Shown here: piece by piece, positions 53,705-62,848 of the stretch
Numbering within the stretch: the stretch's first letter is position 1
Layout of the letters: each line of letters begins with the position of its first letter
Assembly (NCBI GenBank): GCA_902785755.1
Contig: CACZZO010000002.1
Coordinates: forward strand, 62,001 to 126,000
Direction of reading: 5' to 3'
DNA from: an uncultured Bacteroidia bacterium
Lineage (GTDB): Bacteria > Bacteroidota > Bacteroidia > Bacteroidales > F082
Length of the DNA stretch: 64,000 bases
The notes under the pieces: generated by a model
What the model was told of the DNA's origin: nothing
Seen by the model: the letters and a program-made list of their open reading frames with translations, nothing else
Databases searched by the model: none
Position numbers and translations under genes: made by a program

Positions 53705-53712
53705 TAATTTTG
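53705..53712 (+). promoter_or_regulatory. -7 box of ATPase 4
   Basis: TAATTTTG lies 24 bp before the ATG, with TTTG at 53681-53684 and a 20-bp spacer. An overlapping alternative TATATTTG lies at 53677-53684. Confidence 0.72.
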
Positions 53713-53736
53713 CGGCGAATTTAAAAAAGGTGAATT

Positions 53737-55026
53737 ATGGACTACTATAAAAGGATGGCAGACATCCAACTTGAAGAGCGTTTGAACGCCTTCGGCGCGG
53801 TGTTGATAGAAGGTCCCAAATGGTGCGGAAAAACCACCACAGCGGAGCAGTTGGCGGGCAGTGTGATCAAGTTGCAGTCGCCCGACATGCGCGAGCAATA
53901 TCTCACCACGGCGGCGTCAAAACCATCGTTGCTGCTGCAAGGAGCCACGCCACGGCTCATTGACGAATGGCAAGACGCTCCCGTCATTTGGGATGCCGTG
54001 CGCACCTTGGTGGACGAGAGAGGGCTTGAAGGACAATTCATCCTGACAGGCTCAAATGCAGTGGATAAGAGCAAGATACATCATTCCGGAAACGGTCGCA
54101 TCTCGAAAATGGAAATGTTGCCGATGAGCCTTTGGGAATCGAGGGAATCCAATGGAACGGTCAGTTTGGCGGAATTGTTTGACAATCCACAAATGGACAT
54201 TGCGGCGGTTTCCGACATGCAGGTTGAGGATATCATTTTTGCTGCCTGTCGCGGCGGGTGGCCCGCCACTTTGCGCCTCAAGGACGAAAAGTCGAAACTG
54301 ATGGTGGCCAAAGACTATTTCCGAACCGTTTGCAAGGAGGACATTTCGAGGATTGACGGCGTGCAAAGGGATGAGAAACTGACACGGATGATCTTGCGCT
54401 CGTATGCACGCAACATCTCCACCTTGGCCAAGAAAACGACCTTGCTCGCCGATGTGTCGGCATCAGAGGAGATGACCTGCTCGATGGACACCTTCACCTC
54501 GTATGTCACGGCTTTGGAGAAACTGTTTGTCGTTCAGGATGTTGAGGCCTGGTGCCCGGCCATTCGCAGCAAGTCGGTCATTCGCAGCACCCCGAAGCGC
54601 ACGTTCTGCGACCCGAGTGTGGCCGTGGCCGCTATGCAACTATCGCCTAAAGCTTTGATGACCCAATTCAAGACTTTCGGCTTCCTCTTTGAGCAGTTGT
54701 GCATCAGGGACTTGAAGGCCTACACTTCCGACATTGACTCGCATATCGGCTATTATCGAGATAAATATGGCTTGGAGGCAGATGTTGTGCTGCATATCAA
54801 CGATGGCCGTTACGCGCTGATAGAGTGCAAGTTGGGTAGTGCGGAAATCGAAGAAGGAGCCGCTCATCTTTGCGAATTGCAGCGACTCATCAAAGAGCAT
54901 AACAAAACCGACCTTCAGACTCCGATACGCGAGCCTGACTTGCTGCTTGTTCTCACCGGCGGGCAGTATGCCTATCGCCGAAAAGACGGCGTTTTTGTAG
55001 TGCCGATTGGGTGTTTGAAAAATTGA
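53737..55026 (+). CDS. AAA+ ATPase with C-terminal DUF4143 nuclease-fold domain (ATPase 4)
   Basis: A 429-residue DUF4143-family protein. Walker A is GPKWCGKTT at residues 26-34, LIDEWQDAPVIWDAV is the Walker B region, and FILTGSNAVD follows. The C-terminal nuclease-fold motif is LEADVVLHINDGRYALIECK with Asp, Glu and Lys in place. It belongs to the GPKWCGKTT branch, which is more distant from ATPases 1 and 2. It is flanked by the same 23-bp-spaced repeats on both sides, so gene plus repeats forms a unit of about 1.55 kb (53597-55149). Confidence 0.9.
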   Translation: MDYYKRMADIQLEERLNAFGAVLIEGPKWCGKTTTAEQLAGSVIKLQSPDMREQYLTTAASKPSLLLQGATPRLIDEWQDAPVIWDAVRTLVDERGLEGQFILTGSNAVDKSKIHHSGNGRISKMEMLPMSLWESRESNGTVSLAELFDNPQMDIAAVSDMQVEDIIFAACRGGWPATLRLKDEKSKLMVAKDYFRTVCKEDISRIDGVQRDEKLTRMILRSYARNISTLAKKTTLLADVSASEEMTCSMDTFTSYVTALEKLFVVQDVEAWCPAIRSKSVIRSTPKRTFCDPSVAVAAMQLSPKALMTQFKTFGFLFEQLCIRDLKAYTSDIDSHIGYYRDKYGLEADVVLHINDGRYALIECKLGSAEIEEGAAHLCELQRLIKEHNKTDLQTPIREPDLLLVLTGGQYAYRRKDGVFVVPIGCLKN

Positions 55027-55088
55027 GGTGCTGATTGGAGCCGAAGGTTTATGAATATGGGTTTTTGAGATGAGGGCGTTTCATGTCG

Positions 55089-55149
55089 AAAACACCGAAC
55101 AAAATATGTCGAAAACACCGAATGAATTACCGCTAAATCACCGAACAAA
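55089..55149 (+). repeat. Three direct repeats, 23-bp period, downstream of ATPase 4
   Basis: AAAACACCGAACAAA (55089), AAAACACCGAATGAA (55112) and AAATCACCGAACAAA (55135) keep the exact 23-bp period and the orientation of the upstream array. The last ends 10 bp before the ATG of the glycosylase-like gene. No clear -7 box was seen between ATPase 4 and that gene. Confidence 0.82.
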
Positions 55150-55159
55150 CTACCTATAA

Positions 55160-55744
55160 ATGATTGAACACCATCCATTAAAGCCGTTTTTGCCGTCCAA
55201 TGCCAAGGTGCTGTTTTTGGGCAGTTTCCCGCCGCCGAAGAAGCGCTGGTGCATGGACTTTTTCTACCCCAATTTCATCAACGACCACTGGCGCATTGAG
55301 GGGCAAATCTGGTTCGGCGACCGCAACCATTTCGTGGATTTGGAGCATAAACGCTTCAAAATGAACGAAATCGTCACATTCCTAGACGAGAAAGGCATTG
55401 CCTTCTTCGACACGGCCACGGCGGTCAATCGGCTGAAAGACAATGCCTCCGATGCTTTCTTGGAGATAGTGGAACATACTGACATTGAGGCACTTTTGGC
55501 GCAAATGCCTCAATGTCGCGCCATCGCCACCACAGGCGAGAAGGCCACTACTGAAGTCTGCGCCTATTACAAGATCGATTCTATTCCTTCGCCCAACGGC
55601 CAAGTCGCGCTGCGAGAGGGTTTGACATTATACCGTTTGCCTTCATCCTCAAGGGCTTATCCTTTGGCATTTGACAAGAAGGTTGAAGCCTATCGGAGGA
55701 TGTTTGAGGCGGTGTTTGGGGCTTCCGTTTTAGGGATGGAATGA
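55160..55744 (+). CDS. Uracil-DNA-glycosylase-family protein
   Basis: A 194-residue protein resembling the UDG superfamily: LFLGSFPPPKKRWCMDFFYPN near residue 17, matching the G(S/N)xPG-type loop, and the region PSPNGQVALREGL and RLPSSSRAYPLAF near the end, matching the SP(S)xxR-type closing loop. It probably removes a damaged or unusual base; the target is unknown. It starts 10 bp after the second 23-bp repeat array, so it may share control with ATPase 4. Confidence 0.8.
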   Translation: MIEHHPLKPFLPSNAKVLFLGSFPPPKKRWCMDFFYPNFINDHWRIEGQIWFGDRNHFVDLEHKRFKMNEIVTFLDEKGIAFFDTATAVNRLKDNASDAFLEIVEHTDIEALLAQMPQCRAIATTGEKATTEVCAYYKIDSIPSPNGQVALREGLTLYRLPSSSRAYPLAFDKKVEAYRRMFEAVFGASVLGME

Positions 55745-55786
55745 GATAAGCGGCTATTTTTGCTGCGTGAATTGAAGAAAAATCTT

Positions 55787-55794
55787 TATTTTTG
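55787..55794 (+). promoter_or_regulatory. -7 box of parC
   Basis: TATTTTTG lies 19 bp before the ATG at 55814. A second TATTTTTG lies at 55755-55762. Confidence 0.68.
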
Positions 55795-55813
55795 CACCGT
55801 TTGAAAACGCATA

Positions 55814-58561
55814 ATGGAAATCGAAGACAATTTGGAGAACGAACCCAAGGACGAGCAGTTGCCAGACGAGACTTTTGAAGGTGTGCAAGACGCTCAGGCT
55901 CAAGAGGATGAACATCATATCATCCCCTTGAAAGGCATGTTCGAGAACTGGTTTCTCGACTATGCTTCGTATGTCATCCTTGAACGCGCCGTGCCTGCCA
56001 TTGAGGACGGCTTGAAGCCCGTGCAACGCCGCATTCTGCACTCGATGGACGAACTCGACGATGGTCGCTTCAACAAGGTGGCCAACATCGTGGGCAACAC
56101 GATGAAATACCATCCGCATGGTGATGCTTCCATCGGTGATGCTTTGGTGCAACTTGCTCAAAAAGACCTGCTTATGGATACGCAGGGTAACTTCGGCAAC
56201 ATCCTCACGGGTGACGATGCCGCAGCACCGCGTTACATTGAGGCAAGGCTGTCGAAGTTTGCCAAAGAGGTCGTTTTCAACCATAAAACCACCGATTGGA
56301 CCCGCTCTTACGACAACCGCAACGCCGAGCCGGTTTCGCTGCCGGTGAAGTTTCCGCTGCTGTTGGCGCAAGGCACTGAAGGCATTGCTGTGGGCTTGGC
56401 CTCCAAGTTCTTGCCGCACAACTTCAACGAACTGATTGATGCCTCGGTAGCGTATCTTCGCGACGAGCCTTTCACGCTCTATCCCGACTTCCCGACGGGC
56501 GGCCTGATGGATGTGACCAACTACAACGATGGTCTTCGCGGCGGCAAGGTGCGCATCCGCGCAAGAATCAGCCAACAAGACAAGAAAACGCTTGTAATCA
56601 GTGAGATACCATACGGAACCACCACAGGTGGCTTGATTGAAAGCATCGTGAAGTGCAACGACAAGGGCAAAATCAAGATCAAGAAAATCGACGACAACAC
56701 CGCCGAGCAGTGCGAAATCGTGATTTACTTGAACCCCGGCGTGTCGCCCGACCAAACCATCGACGCGCTTTATGCCTTCACGGATTGCGAAGTGTCGATT
56801 TCGCCCAACGCTTGCGTCATCGTGAACCAGCATCCGGCGTTTTTGGGTGTGAGCGAAATCCTGAAACTTAGCACCGACCGCACAATGGAACTCTTGAGCC
56901 TCGAACTGCGCATTTTGCTCGACGAGTTGGCCAACAGTTGGCATTGGGTGTCGTTGGAGAAAATTTTCTTCGAGAAGGGCATTTATAAGGAGTTGGAAAA
57001 CAAGGACTACGCCACTTGGGAAGACCAACTGACGGGCATCGAGCGGCGTTTTGACCCATACCGAAAACTGCTGAAACGCGAGGTTACCCGCGAGGATGTG
57101 GAGAAGCTATGCGAGAAACCCGTTCGCAAGATTTCCAAGTTCGACATCAAGAAAGCCGATGAACAAATCGCTGATATTGAGAAGCGTATGGAAGAGGCGC
57201 AATACCACCTCGATCATATCGTGGACTACACCATAGATTATTTCCTGCGCATCAAAGAGAAATACGGCGATGGCCGTGAACGCAAGACCGAAATCCGCAA
57301 CTTCGACAATATTTCCGCCGTGGCCGTGGCCGCCAACAACGAGAAACTCTATGTAAACAAGGAAGAAGGCTTCGTTTGCACCGGCGAAGGCCTGAAACGC
57401 GAGAAAAACAAGGAAGCATACGAATATGTGTGCGACTGCTCCGACATGGACGACATCATCGTTTTCCACGAGGATGGCAAATATGCTGTGGTCAAGTTGC
57501 AACCGAAACTCTTTGTGGGACAAAAGGTTATTCATGTCGATGTGTTCCACAAGAACGATGGTCGCACCACCTACAATGTGGTCTATCGCGACGGCAAGAA
57601 CGGTGCGCCGCATTATGTGAAGCGTTTCGCCGTGAAGGGTGTCACCCGTGACAAGGAATACGACCTCACGCAAGGCAAGCCCGGCTCGAAAGTACGCTAT
57701 TTTTCCTCGAATCCGAATGGTGAGGCTGAGGTTATCAAAGTAACCTTGGTGCTGTTCAACAAGAAGCAAAAAACCGTCGATTACAAGTTTGCCGACCTTG
57801 GTGTGAAAGGTCGCGACGCGCGAGGCAACCTGCTCACGAAGTACGAGGTCAAGGAAATCAAGAAGGGTGGGGAAGGCGTTTCAACGCTTGATGCCCGCGA
57901 GATTTGGTTTGACGACACCGTGCGCCGCCTCAATGCCGACAAACGCGGACAATACCTCGGCGCATTTGAAGGCGAAGACCATATCTTGCAGATTTTCAGC
58001 AATGGCGAGTTCAAGATTTCGGGCTTCGACCTCAACACCCATTTCGACGACGACATGATTGAAATCCGCAAGTTCGATCCAGAGGAAATCTTCTCCGTCG
58101 TCTACATTGAAGGCGAGACGCAGAAGATGTACTTGAAGCGTTTCTGCATCGAGTCTGAAACCAAGTTGAACGCCCGCGCTTCCTTCATCGGCGAGCATCC
58201 CGATGCGAAATATTTGGGCATGAGCACAGACACTTTGCCGCGCCTGTTGTTGAGTTACAAGGTCAGCGACGCAGGCAACAGTTTCCCCGACGATGAGGTG
58301 AATGTGGAGGAATTTATTGGTATCAAGAGTTACAAGGCAAAAGGTAAACGCTTGTCAACGAGGGAGATAGAAAGTTGGCAATTCCTTGAGCCTTTCCAAC
58401 CAGAACCACAAGAAGAAACCGAGGTTCCTGAGCCTGTCGAAGGAACAGAAAACGAGGATAAAATCGAAGTCAATCCCGCCGATGTGCCGTTGGAAATCGT
58501 GGAAACGAAGGAAGAACCCAAGGCCGACGGCGTACAAATGGATTTGTTTGATAATGTTTAA
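55814..58561 (+). CDS. parC: DNA topoisomerase IV subunit A
   Basis: A 915-residue type II topoisomerase A subunit. The breakage-reunion domain starts near residue 35 (MFENWFLDYASYVILERAVP). The catalytic Tyr is near 141 in AAPRYIEARLSKF, and KYHPHGDASIGDAL precedes it. A coiled-coil tower (about 400-460) and a C-terminal beta-pinwheel with degenerate blades follow. The QRRGGxG GyrA-box is absent, favouring ParC over GyrA. The acidic tail (about 860-915) is species-specific. Confidence 0.93.
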   Translation: MEIEDNLENEPKDEQLPDETFEGVQDAQAQEDEHHIIPLKGMFENWFLDYASYVILERAVPAIEDGLKPVQRRILHSMDELDDGRFNKVANIVGNTMKYHPHGDASIGDALVQLAQKDLLMDTQGNFGNILTGDDAAAPRYIEARLSKFAKEVVFNHKTTDWTRSYDNRNAEPVSLPVKFPLLLAQGTEGIAVGLASKFLPHNFNELIDASVAYLRDEPFTLYPDFPTGGLMDVTNYNDGLRGGKVRIRARISQQDKKTLVISEIPYGTTTGGLIESIVKCNDKGKIKIKKIDDNTAEQCEIVIYLNPGVSPDQTIDALYAFTDCEVSISPNACVIVNQHPAFLGVSEILKLSTDRTMELLSLELRILLDELANSWHWVSLEKIFFEKGIYKELENKDYATWEDQLTGIERRFDPYRKLLKREVTREDVEKLCEKPVRKISKFDIKKADEQIADIEKRMEEAQYHLDHIVDYTIDYFLRIKEKYGDGRERKTEIRNFDNISAVAVAANNEKLYVNKEEGFVCTGEGLKREKNKEAYEYVCDCSDMDDIIVFHEDGKYAVVKLQPKLFVGQKVIHVDVFHKNDGRTTYNVVYRDGKNGAPHYVKRFAVKGVTRDKEYDLTQGKPGSKVRYFSSNPNGEAEVIKVTLVLFNKKQKTVDYKFADLGVKGRDARGNLLTKYEVKEIKKGGEGVSTLDAREIWFDDTVRRLNADKRGQYLGAFEGEDHILQIFSNGEFKISGFDLNTHFDDDMIEIRKFDPEEIFSVVYIEGETQKMYLKRFCIESETKLNARASFIGEHPDAKYLGMSTDTLPRLLLSYKVSDAGNSFPDDEVNVEEFIGIKSYKAKGKRLSTREIESWQFLEPFQPEPQEETEVPEPVEGTENEDKIEVNPADVPLEIVETKEEPKADGVQMDLFDNV

Positions 58562-58598
58562 CTCTATTTATCACAAAACTTTCAAAACCTACAAAACA

Positions 58599-59462
58599 AT
58601 GAATAAACTCGAGAAACGTGTGGCAACAACACAACCGTGCGTTGCCGGAAAACTGCTAGTTGGCAAGTTTTCCCATACATCAAAAAAACTAAGTTTTGGG
58701 AGTTTCGTTTGTTTTGTGGTATTTCTACTGACTTTTACGGGCTGCCAAACTGAATTGAAATTGGCCAAGCGATATATGGCCGAGCGACCTTATATCGCGG
58801 CGGCGGTGTATTTCCCCGAACAAGCCGAGGTGAAAACGGAATACAACACGCAATATGGCAGGAAAACCGAGGTTTTGAATGGCTTCAGTCAGGACTTGTT
58901 CCTCGATGTCATGTACAACGCATACGCAGAGGCGATGGGTGATTATGGCATTGAAGTCTATGTACCTGAAAACGCTGACAATGTGCAAGTTGACTCAACC
59001 CATTGGTTAGTGATGCTATCCCGAATGGAGATTTCTGGACACATCACGGAATTCGAGGATTATTTGTATAGCGACACCGAAGAATTCAGTTACAAGCACC
59101 CTTTGAACACGGTCAATGTGGCCTCGTGGTTTGAAATCAATGATGGCGACTGGAAACCAGTGCTGTTTTGCGAGCACAACCTCATGGACGGTTTCGAATC
59201 CAATACGGACTTTTCGATTTGGACACAAAAGATAGACTATACCTATACCATTGACACTCTGAAACTTAGAGATGTATACAATTATGCCGTGTATTTGGGC
59301 AAACTCTATGCGGGCTACACTTACGATTACATGATGAACAGTTATGTAGGCGCGGAACTGAAGAAAATGGGCTATGCCTATCAGTTACTGTTGCGCTATG
59401 ACCCTTACCGGAAGCAATTGCGGTATGCGGATGAGGATGGGTTTGTGGAAATCAATGATTAA
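58599..59462 (+). CDS. Lipoprotein, function unknown
   Basis: A 287-residue protein with a lipobox at FLLTFTGC (Cys about residue 47) after an unusually long polar N-terminal region of about 30 residues. The mature part is acidic and rich in Tyr. Stretches such as HWLVMLSRMEISGHITEFEDYLY recur in Bacteroidota proteins of unknown function. The ATG at 58599 is used; ORFs starting earlier overlap parC. It starts 37 bp after parC and probably shares its transcript. Confidence 0.72.
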   Translation: MNKLEKRVATTQPCVAGKLLVGKFSHTSKKLSFGSFVCFVVFLLTFTGCQTELKLAKRYMAERPYIAAAVYFPEQAEVKTEYNTQYGRKTEVLNGFSQDLFLDVMYNAYAEAMGDYGIEVYVPENADNVQVDSTHWLVMLSRMEISGHITEFEDYLYSDTEEFSYKHPLNTVNVASWFEINDGDWKPVLFCEHNLMDGFESNTDFSIWTQKIDYTYTIDTLKLRDVYNYAVYLGKLYAGYTYDYMMNSYVGAELKKMGYAYQLLLRYDPYRKQLRYADEDGFVEIND

Positions 59463-60232
59463 CCATTCAATTCTGTTTCAATCATTTCCTTCAATTCTGA
59501 CGCTTTCAAAGTCCGGATTTCCCCGTTTGTGACCATGCTGATATTGCCCGTTTCCTCCGAAACCACGAGCGCGATGCAGTCGTTGACTTCGGTCACGCCG
59601 ATGGCGGCGCGGTGGCGCAGGCCATAATGCCCGGGAATGTTGGATTTTTGCGTCACGGGAAGGATGCAACGGGCCGAAGTAATGCGGTTGTTGCGAATGA
59701 TCATGGCCCCGTCGTGCAAGGGGCTGTTTTTGAAGAAAATGTTCTCAATCAGCGGGTTACTGATGTCAGCGTTGACGAGAACACCCGTTGAGATGATGTC
59801 GTCGAGGTTGTTCTTTCGGGCGATGAGGATGAGTGCGCCTTGCTTGATGTCCGACATGTTTTGGCAGGCCTTTGTGATGGCATCCACATTGAGTCCAGCG
59901 TTGCCCGTAACTCTCAGAAACTTAAACCTTTGCATTAATTTCCCTTCCTGAGCCTGCGTGCCGATGGTGAATAGGAAGCGTCGGATTTCAGGCTGGAAAA
60001 TGATAATCAGCGCAATGAAACCCACACTGACGAAAGCTCCAAGGATGGAACTCAACAATTCCATCTGCAAAGCCTTGACTATCTGCCAACTAAGGAAGAT
60101 GGCCACGATACCGAGGAAGATACTGATGGCCGTGGTGCCTTTCAGGATGCGGTAGAACCAATAGAAAAGCAGGGCCACCAAAAATATGTCGATGATGTCG
60201 AAAATGCGGACTTGGATGAAAAGGTCAATCAT
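59459..60232 (-). CDS. cdaA: Diadenylate cyclase CdaA
   Basis: A 257-residue membrane enzyme making cyclic di-AMP from two ATP. Three N-terminal hydrophobic segments (to about residue 80) precede the DAC domain, whose key motifs are SPLHDGAMIIRN near 170 and GLRHRAAIGVTE near 207. It overlaps folP by 4 bp; the folP-cdaA pair is common in Bacteroidota. It converges with the lipoprotein gene, sharing 4 bp. Confidence 0.95.
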   Translation of the reverse strand: MIDLFIQVRIFDIIDIFLVALLFYWFYRILKGTTAISIFLGIVAIFLSWQIVKALQMELLSSILGAFVSVGFIALIIIFQPEIRRFLFTIGTQAQEGKLMQRFKFLRVTGNAGLNVDAITKACQNMSDIKQGALILIARKNNLDDIISTGVLVNADISNPLIENIFFKNSPLHDGAMIIRNNRITSARCILPVTQKSNIPGHYGLRHRAAIGVTEVNDCIALVVSEETGNISMVTNGEIRTLKASELKEMIETELNG

Positions 60233-61077
60233 GGCTTAAATTTTGGCGCAAAATTACGAAAAGAAGTGACCAATTCGATGGCTTCGCGTGCATTTTTCAC
60301 ATCGTGGACGCGGAGGATGTCCGCTCCATTGAGTAGGGCAATGGTGTTCAGCACGGTAGTGCCGTTCTCAGCGGTCTGTGGCGTTGTGCCAAGCACCTTA
60401 TTTATTAATGACTTTCGCGAAATGCCGATGAGGATAGGCAGGTTGTTATAGCGATAACGATTCAAGTCGTTGAGCAACTGATAGTTGGCTTCCAAACTCT
60501 TACCGAAACCAATACCAGGGTCGAGGATGATTTGCTGTTCGCCGTAGGCTTCAAGGATTTGGCATTGCCGCTTGAAAAAGTCCATCACGGTTTGGTGGAT
60601 GTCGCCGCCGAGGGCGTATTGGTGCATGGTTTCTGGCGTGCCTACGCAGTGCATCATTATGTATGGGATGTGGTTTTTGCCGATGTAGGGCAACATTTCC
60701 GCATCAAACAGCCCGCCCGAAATTTCGTTGATGAGGTCGGCACCCTCGCTCATGCAAGCTTCGGCCACGTTTTTCCTGAACGTATCGATGGAAATCAGGG
60801 CTTCGGGAAAGGCTTTTCGGATGGCTTTCAGTATCGGGATGACGCGCTCCAATTCCTCCTGTTCTGTGGCGATGGCGTTGTTGGGTCGAGTGGAGCAGCC
60901 CCCGATGTCGATGAAGTCGGCACCATTGGAAATCATCTGTTCGCAATGTTGCAAAGCGTTGTCCATCAAGTTATAACGCCCTCCATCGGAGAATGAGTCG
61001 GGGGTCACATTGAGGATGCCCATGATTGCGGGGCGGTCGAAAATGAAGGTCTTGTTTCGTGATGTGATTTGTAACAT
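60229..61077 (-). CDS. folP: Dihydropteroate synthase
   Basis: A 282-residue folate enzyme that condenses p-aminobenzoate with the pterin pyrophosphate. Signatures are MGILNVTPDSFSDGGRY near residue 19, IDIGGCSTRPN near 57 and ILDPGIGFGKS near 190. It is the first gene of the folP-cdaA operon. Confidence 0.97.
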   Translation of the reverse strand: MLQITSRNKTFIFDRPAIMGILNVTPDSFSDGGRYNLMDNALQHCEQMISNGADFIDIGGCSTRPNNAIATEQEELERVIPILKAIRKAFPEALISIDTFRKNVAEACMSEGADLINEISGGLFDAEMLPYIGKNHIPYIMMHCVGTPETMHQYALGGDIHQTVMDFFKRQCQILEAYGEQQIILDPGIGFGKSLEANYQLLNDLNRYRYNNLPILIGISRKSLINKVLGTTPQTAENGTTVLNTIALLNGADILRVHDVKNAREAIELVTSFRNFAPKFKP

Positions 61078-61203
61078 ACCAATTGCTGAAGTTTAAAGGT
61101 CGCAAAAATATGGTTTTTTCGATTGTCTTGGCCGTTTTTCTTGTTTTTCATTTGCCGTTTGAATCTGAGTTGGAAAATTGTCGAGGTTTTGCGTAAAAAT
61201 ATG

Positions 61204-61211
61204 TATCTTTG
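61204..61211 (+). promoter_or_regulatory. -7 box of the AAA-ATPase-like gene
   Basis: TATCTTTG lies 18 bp before the ATG at 61230. No 33- or 23-bp repeat array is present, unlike at the DUF4143 genes. Confidence 0.65.
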
Positions 61212-61229
61212 CAGCCAAAGACGAAATCG

Positions 61230-62822
61230 ATGACGGAACAGAACTATAATGAACGGAGGTATCCTATTGGGATTCAGACGTTTTCTGAAATCAGGAAAGG
61301 TAATTATCTCTATATTGATAAAACAGACATGGTGTGGCAGATGGCGAGATGGAAATATGTTTTCCTCAGTCGCCCGCGCAGGTTCGGGAAATCGTTGCTT
61401 TCCTCCACTCTACATTCCTATTTCGCTGGTGAGAAGGAACTGTTTGAAGGACTGAAAATCATGGAGTTGGAAAAGGAATGGGCATCATACCCCGTCATCC
61501 ATTTTGACTTGAGCGTTGCCAAGGCCCAGCCAACGCCTGATGCATTGCGGCAGGTGCTTTTTCGCCTTCTGGAAAATTATAGGAAATTGTATGGTGAAGG
61601 GGCCTACGAAACGACTCCGGGCGGACGTTTTAGTGGCATCATCCATCGCGCCTACGAGCAAACGGGCAAGCAGGTTGTGGTCATCATTGACGAATATGAT
61701 GCTCCGCTTTTGGACAAGTTGCATGACAAGACTTCGCTCGACGAGTTCCGCAATGTGATGCAGGATTTCTATGTCCAACTCAAGGCCAATGAAGCCTTGA
61801 TTCGCTTCTGCTTCATCACGGGTATCACCAAATTCAGCCAATTGAGCATTTTTTCCACCATCAACAATATCAAGAACATCTCCATGTTGCCCCAATTCTC
61901 TGCCATTTGTGGAATTACCGATACGGAACTCTCCACAAACCTCTCCCCAGACGTTAGCCTGATGGCGGAATCCTACGGCTGCACGAAGGAGGAAATGCAC
62001 GAAAAGTTGAAACAATACTATGACGGCTACCATTTTTCGTATGCTTCGGAAGACATTTACAATCCTTTTAGCCTGATGAACGCTTTCTGCGACCGACAAA
62101 TTTCCAACTATTGGTTTGAGAGCGGCACGCCTACGTTTTTGTTCCAGCAGATGCAGCGTTTCCACACGGATATCCTTGGTTTGGATGAACTTGAGGAGCC
62201 TTCTTCGGCTTTTGACCGCCCCACGGAGGCGATGGAGAGTGCCTTGCCCTTGCTCTATCAAAGTGGCTATTTGACCATCAAAGGCTACGACCGCGAGTCG
62301 GAACTTTATCGTCTTTCGCTTCCCAACAAGGAGGTGCGCGTTGGGTTCATCCAGGGCTTGTTGCCGACTTATGTGGGCTTGGAAAGCAATGTTGTGCAGA
62401 AAGGATTTGCCCTTAAGTTTTGGCAGGCATTGAAAAAGAACGACATAGACCTCGCCTTGCGCGAGATGCAGGCTTATTTGGCTGGGTTGCCCTATATTGA
62501 GGGCTTCAAGAAAAAGTTGGAGAATGTGAGCGACCGTGAAGGTTTCTACGAATGGACTTTCTACCTGATTTTCAATATGTTGAATATATATGTCAGAACC
62601 CAAGTGAAGTGCGCCAACGGCAGGGCTGACGTGGTGGTGTTCATGCCCGATACGGTGTATGTCATTGAGTTGAAAGTGGACAAAACCGCTCAAGAAGCCT
62701 TGAATCAGATAGAAAACAATGGTTATGCCGTTCAGTATCAAACTGATGGACGAAAAGTGGTGAAAGTTGGTGTCAATTTTTCTTCTGAAACCAAAACCAT
62801 CAACGAATGGATTGTCGGATAA
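61230..62822 (+). CDS. AAA-ATPase-like / PD-(D/E)XK nuclease fusion (DUF1703 type)
   Basis: A 530-residue protein of the AAA-ATPase_like family (PF09820) with C-terminal PD-(D/E)XK nuclease (PF08011). The N terminus has YPIGIQTFSEIRKGNYLYIDKT and a degenerate P-loop SRPRRFGKS near residue 50. VVVIIDEYDAPL is the Walker B region. The C-terminal nuclease site is GRADVVVFMPDTVYVIELKV (Asp, then Glu-x-Lys). The family is highly amplified in Bacteroidota; its role is not settled. Confidence 0.92.
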   Translation: MTEQNYNERRYPIGIQTFSEIRKGNYLYIDKTDMVWQMARWKYVFLSRPRRFGKSLLSSTLHSYFAGEKELFEGLKIMELEKEWASYPVIHFDLSVAKAQPTPDALRQVLFRLLENYRKLYGEGAYETTPGGRFSGIIHRAYEQTGKQVVVIIDEYDAPLLDKLHDKTSLDEFRNVMQDFYVQLKANEALIRFCFITGITKFSQLSIFSTINNIKNISMLPQFSAICGITDTELSTNLSPDVSLMAESYGCTKEEMHEKLKQYYDGYHFSYASEDIYNPFSLMNAFCDRQISNYWFESGTPTFLFQQMQRFHTDILGLDELEEPSSAFDRPTEAMESALPLLYQSGYLTIKGYDRESELYRLSLPNKEVRVGFIQGLLPTYVGLESNVVQKGFALKFWQALKKNDIDLALREMQAYLAGLPYIEGFKKKLENVSDREGFYEWTFYLIFNMLNIYVRTQVKCANGRADVVVFMPDTVYVIELKVDKTAQEALNQIENNGYAVQYQTDGRKVVKVGVNFSSETKTINEWIVG

Positions 62823-62848
62823 GTTGAATTGAAAACGTAAAAGTCATT

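Noticed and set aside
5812..55149. CRISPR arrays
   Set aside because: The repeat cores are 12-18 bp, the intervals between cores are only 8-21 bp, and there are 3-5 copies with no cas genes. The arrays lie on promoters.
55754..57028. 424-codon ORF opposite parC
   Set aside because: Antisense shadow; it would overlap the parC promoter and start.
61100..61229. Repeat array upstream of the AAA-ATPase-like gene
   Set aside because: Only a short GCCGTTT recurs and the spacing is irregular. The phased-array pattern is limited to the DUF4143-type genes.
61485..62741. 418-codon ORF opposite the AAA-ATPase-like gene
   Set aside because: Antisense shadow with no recognisable domain.
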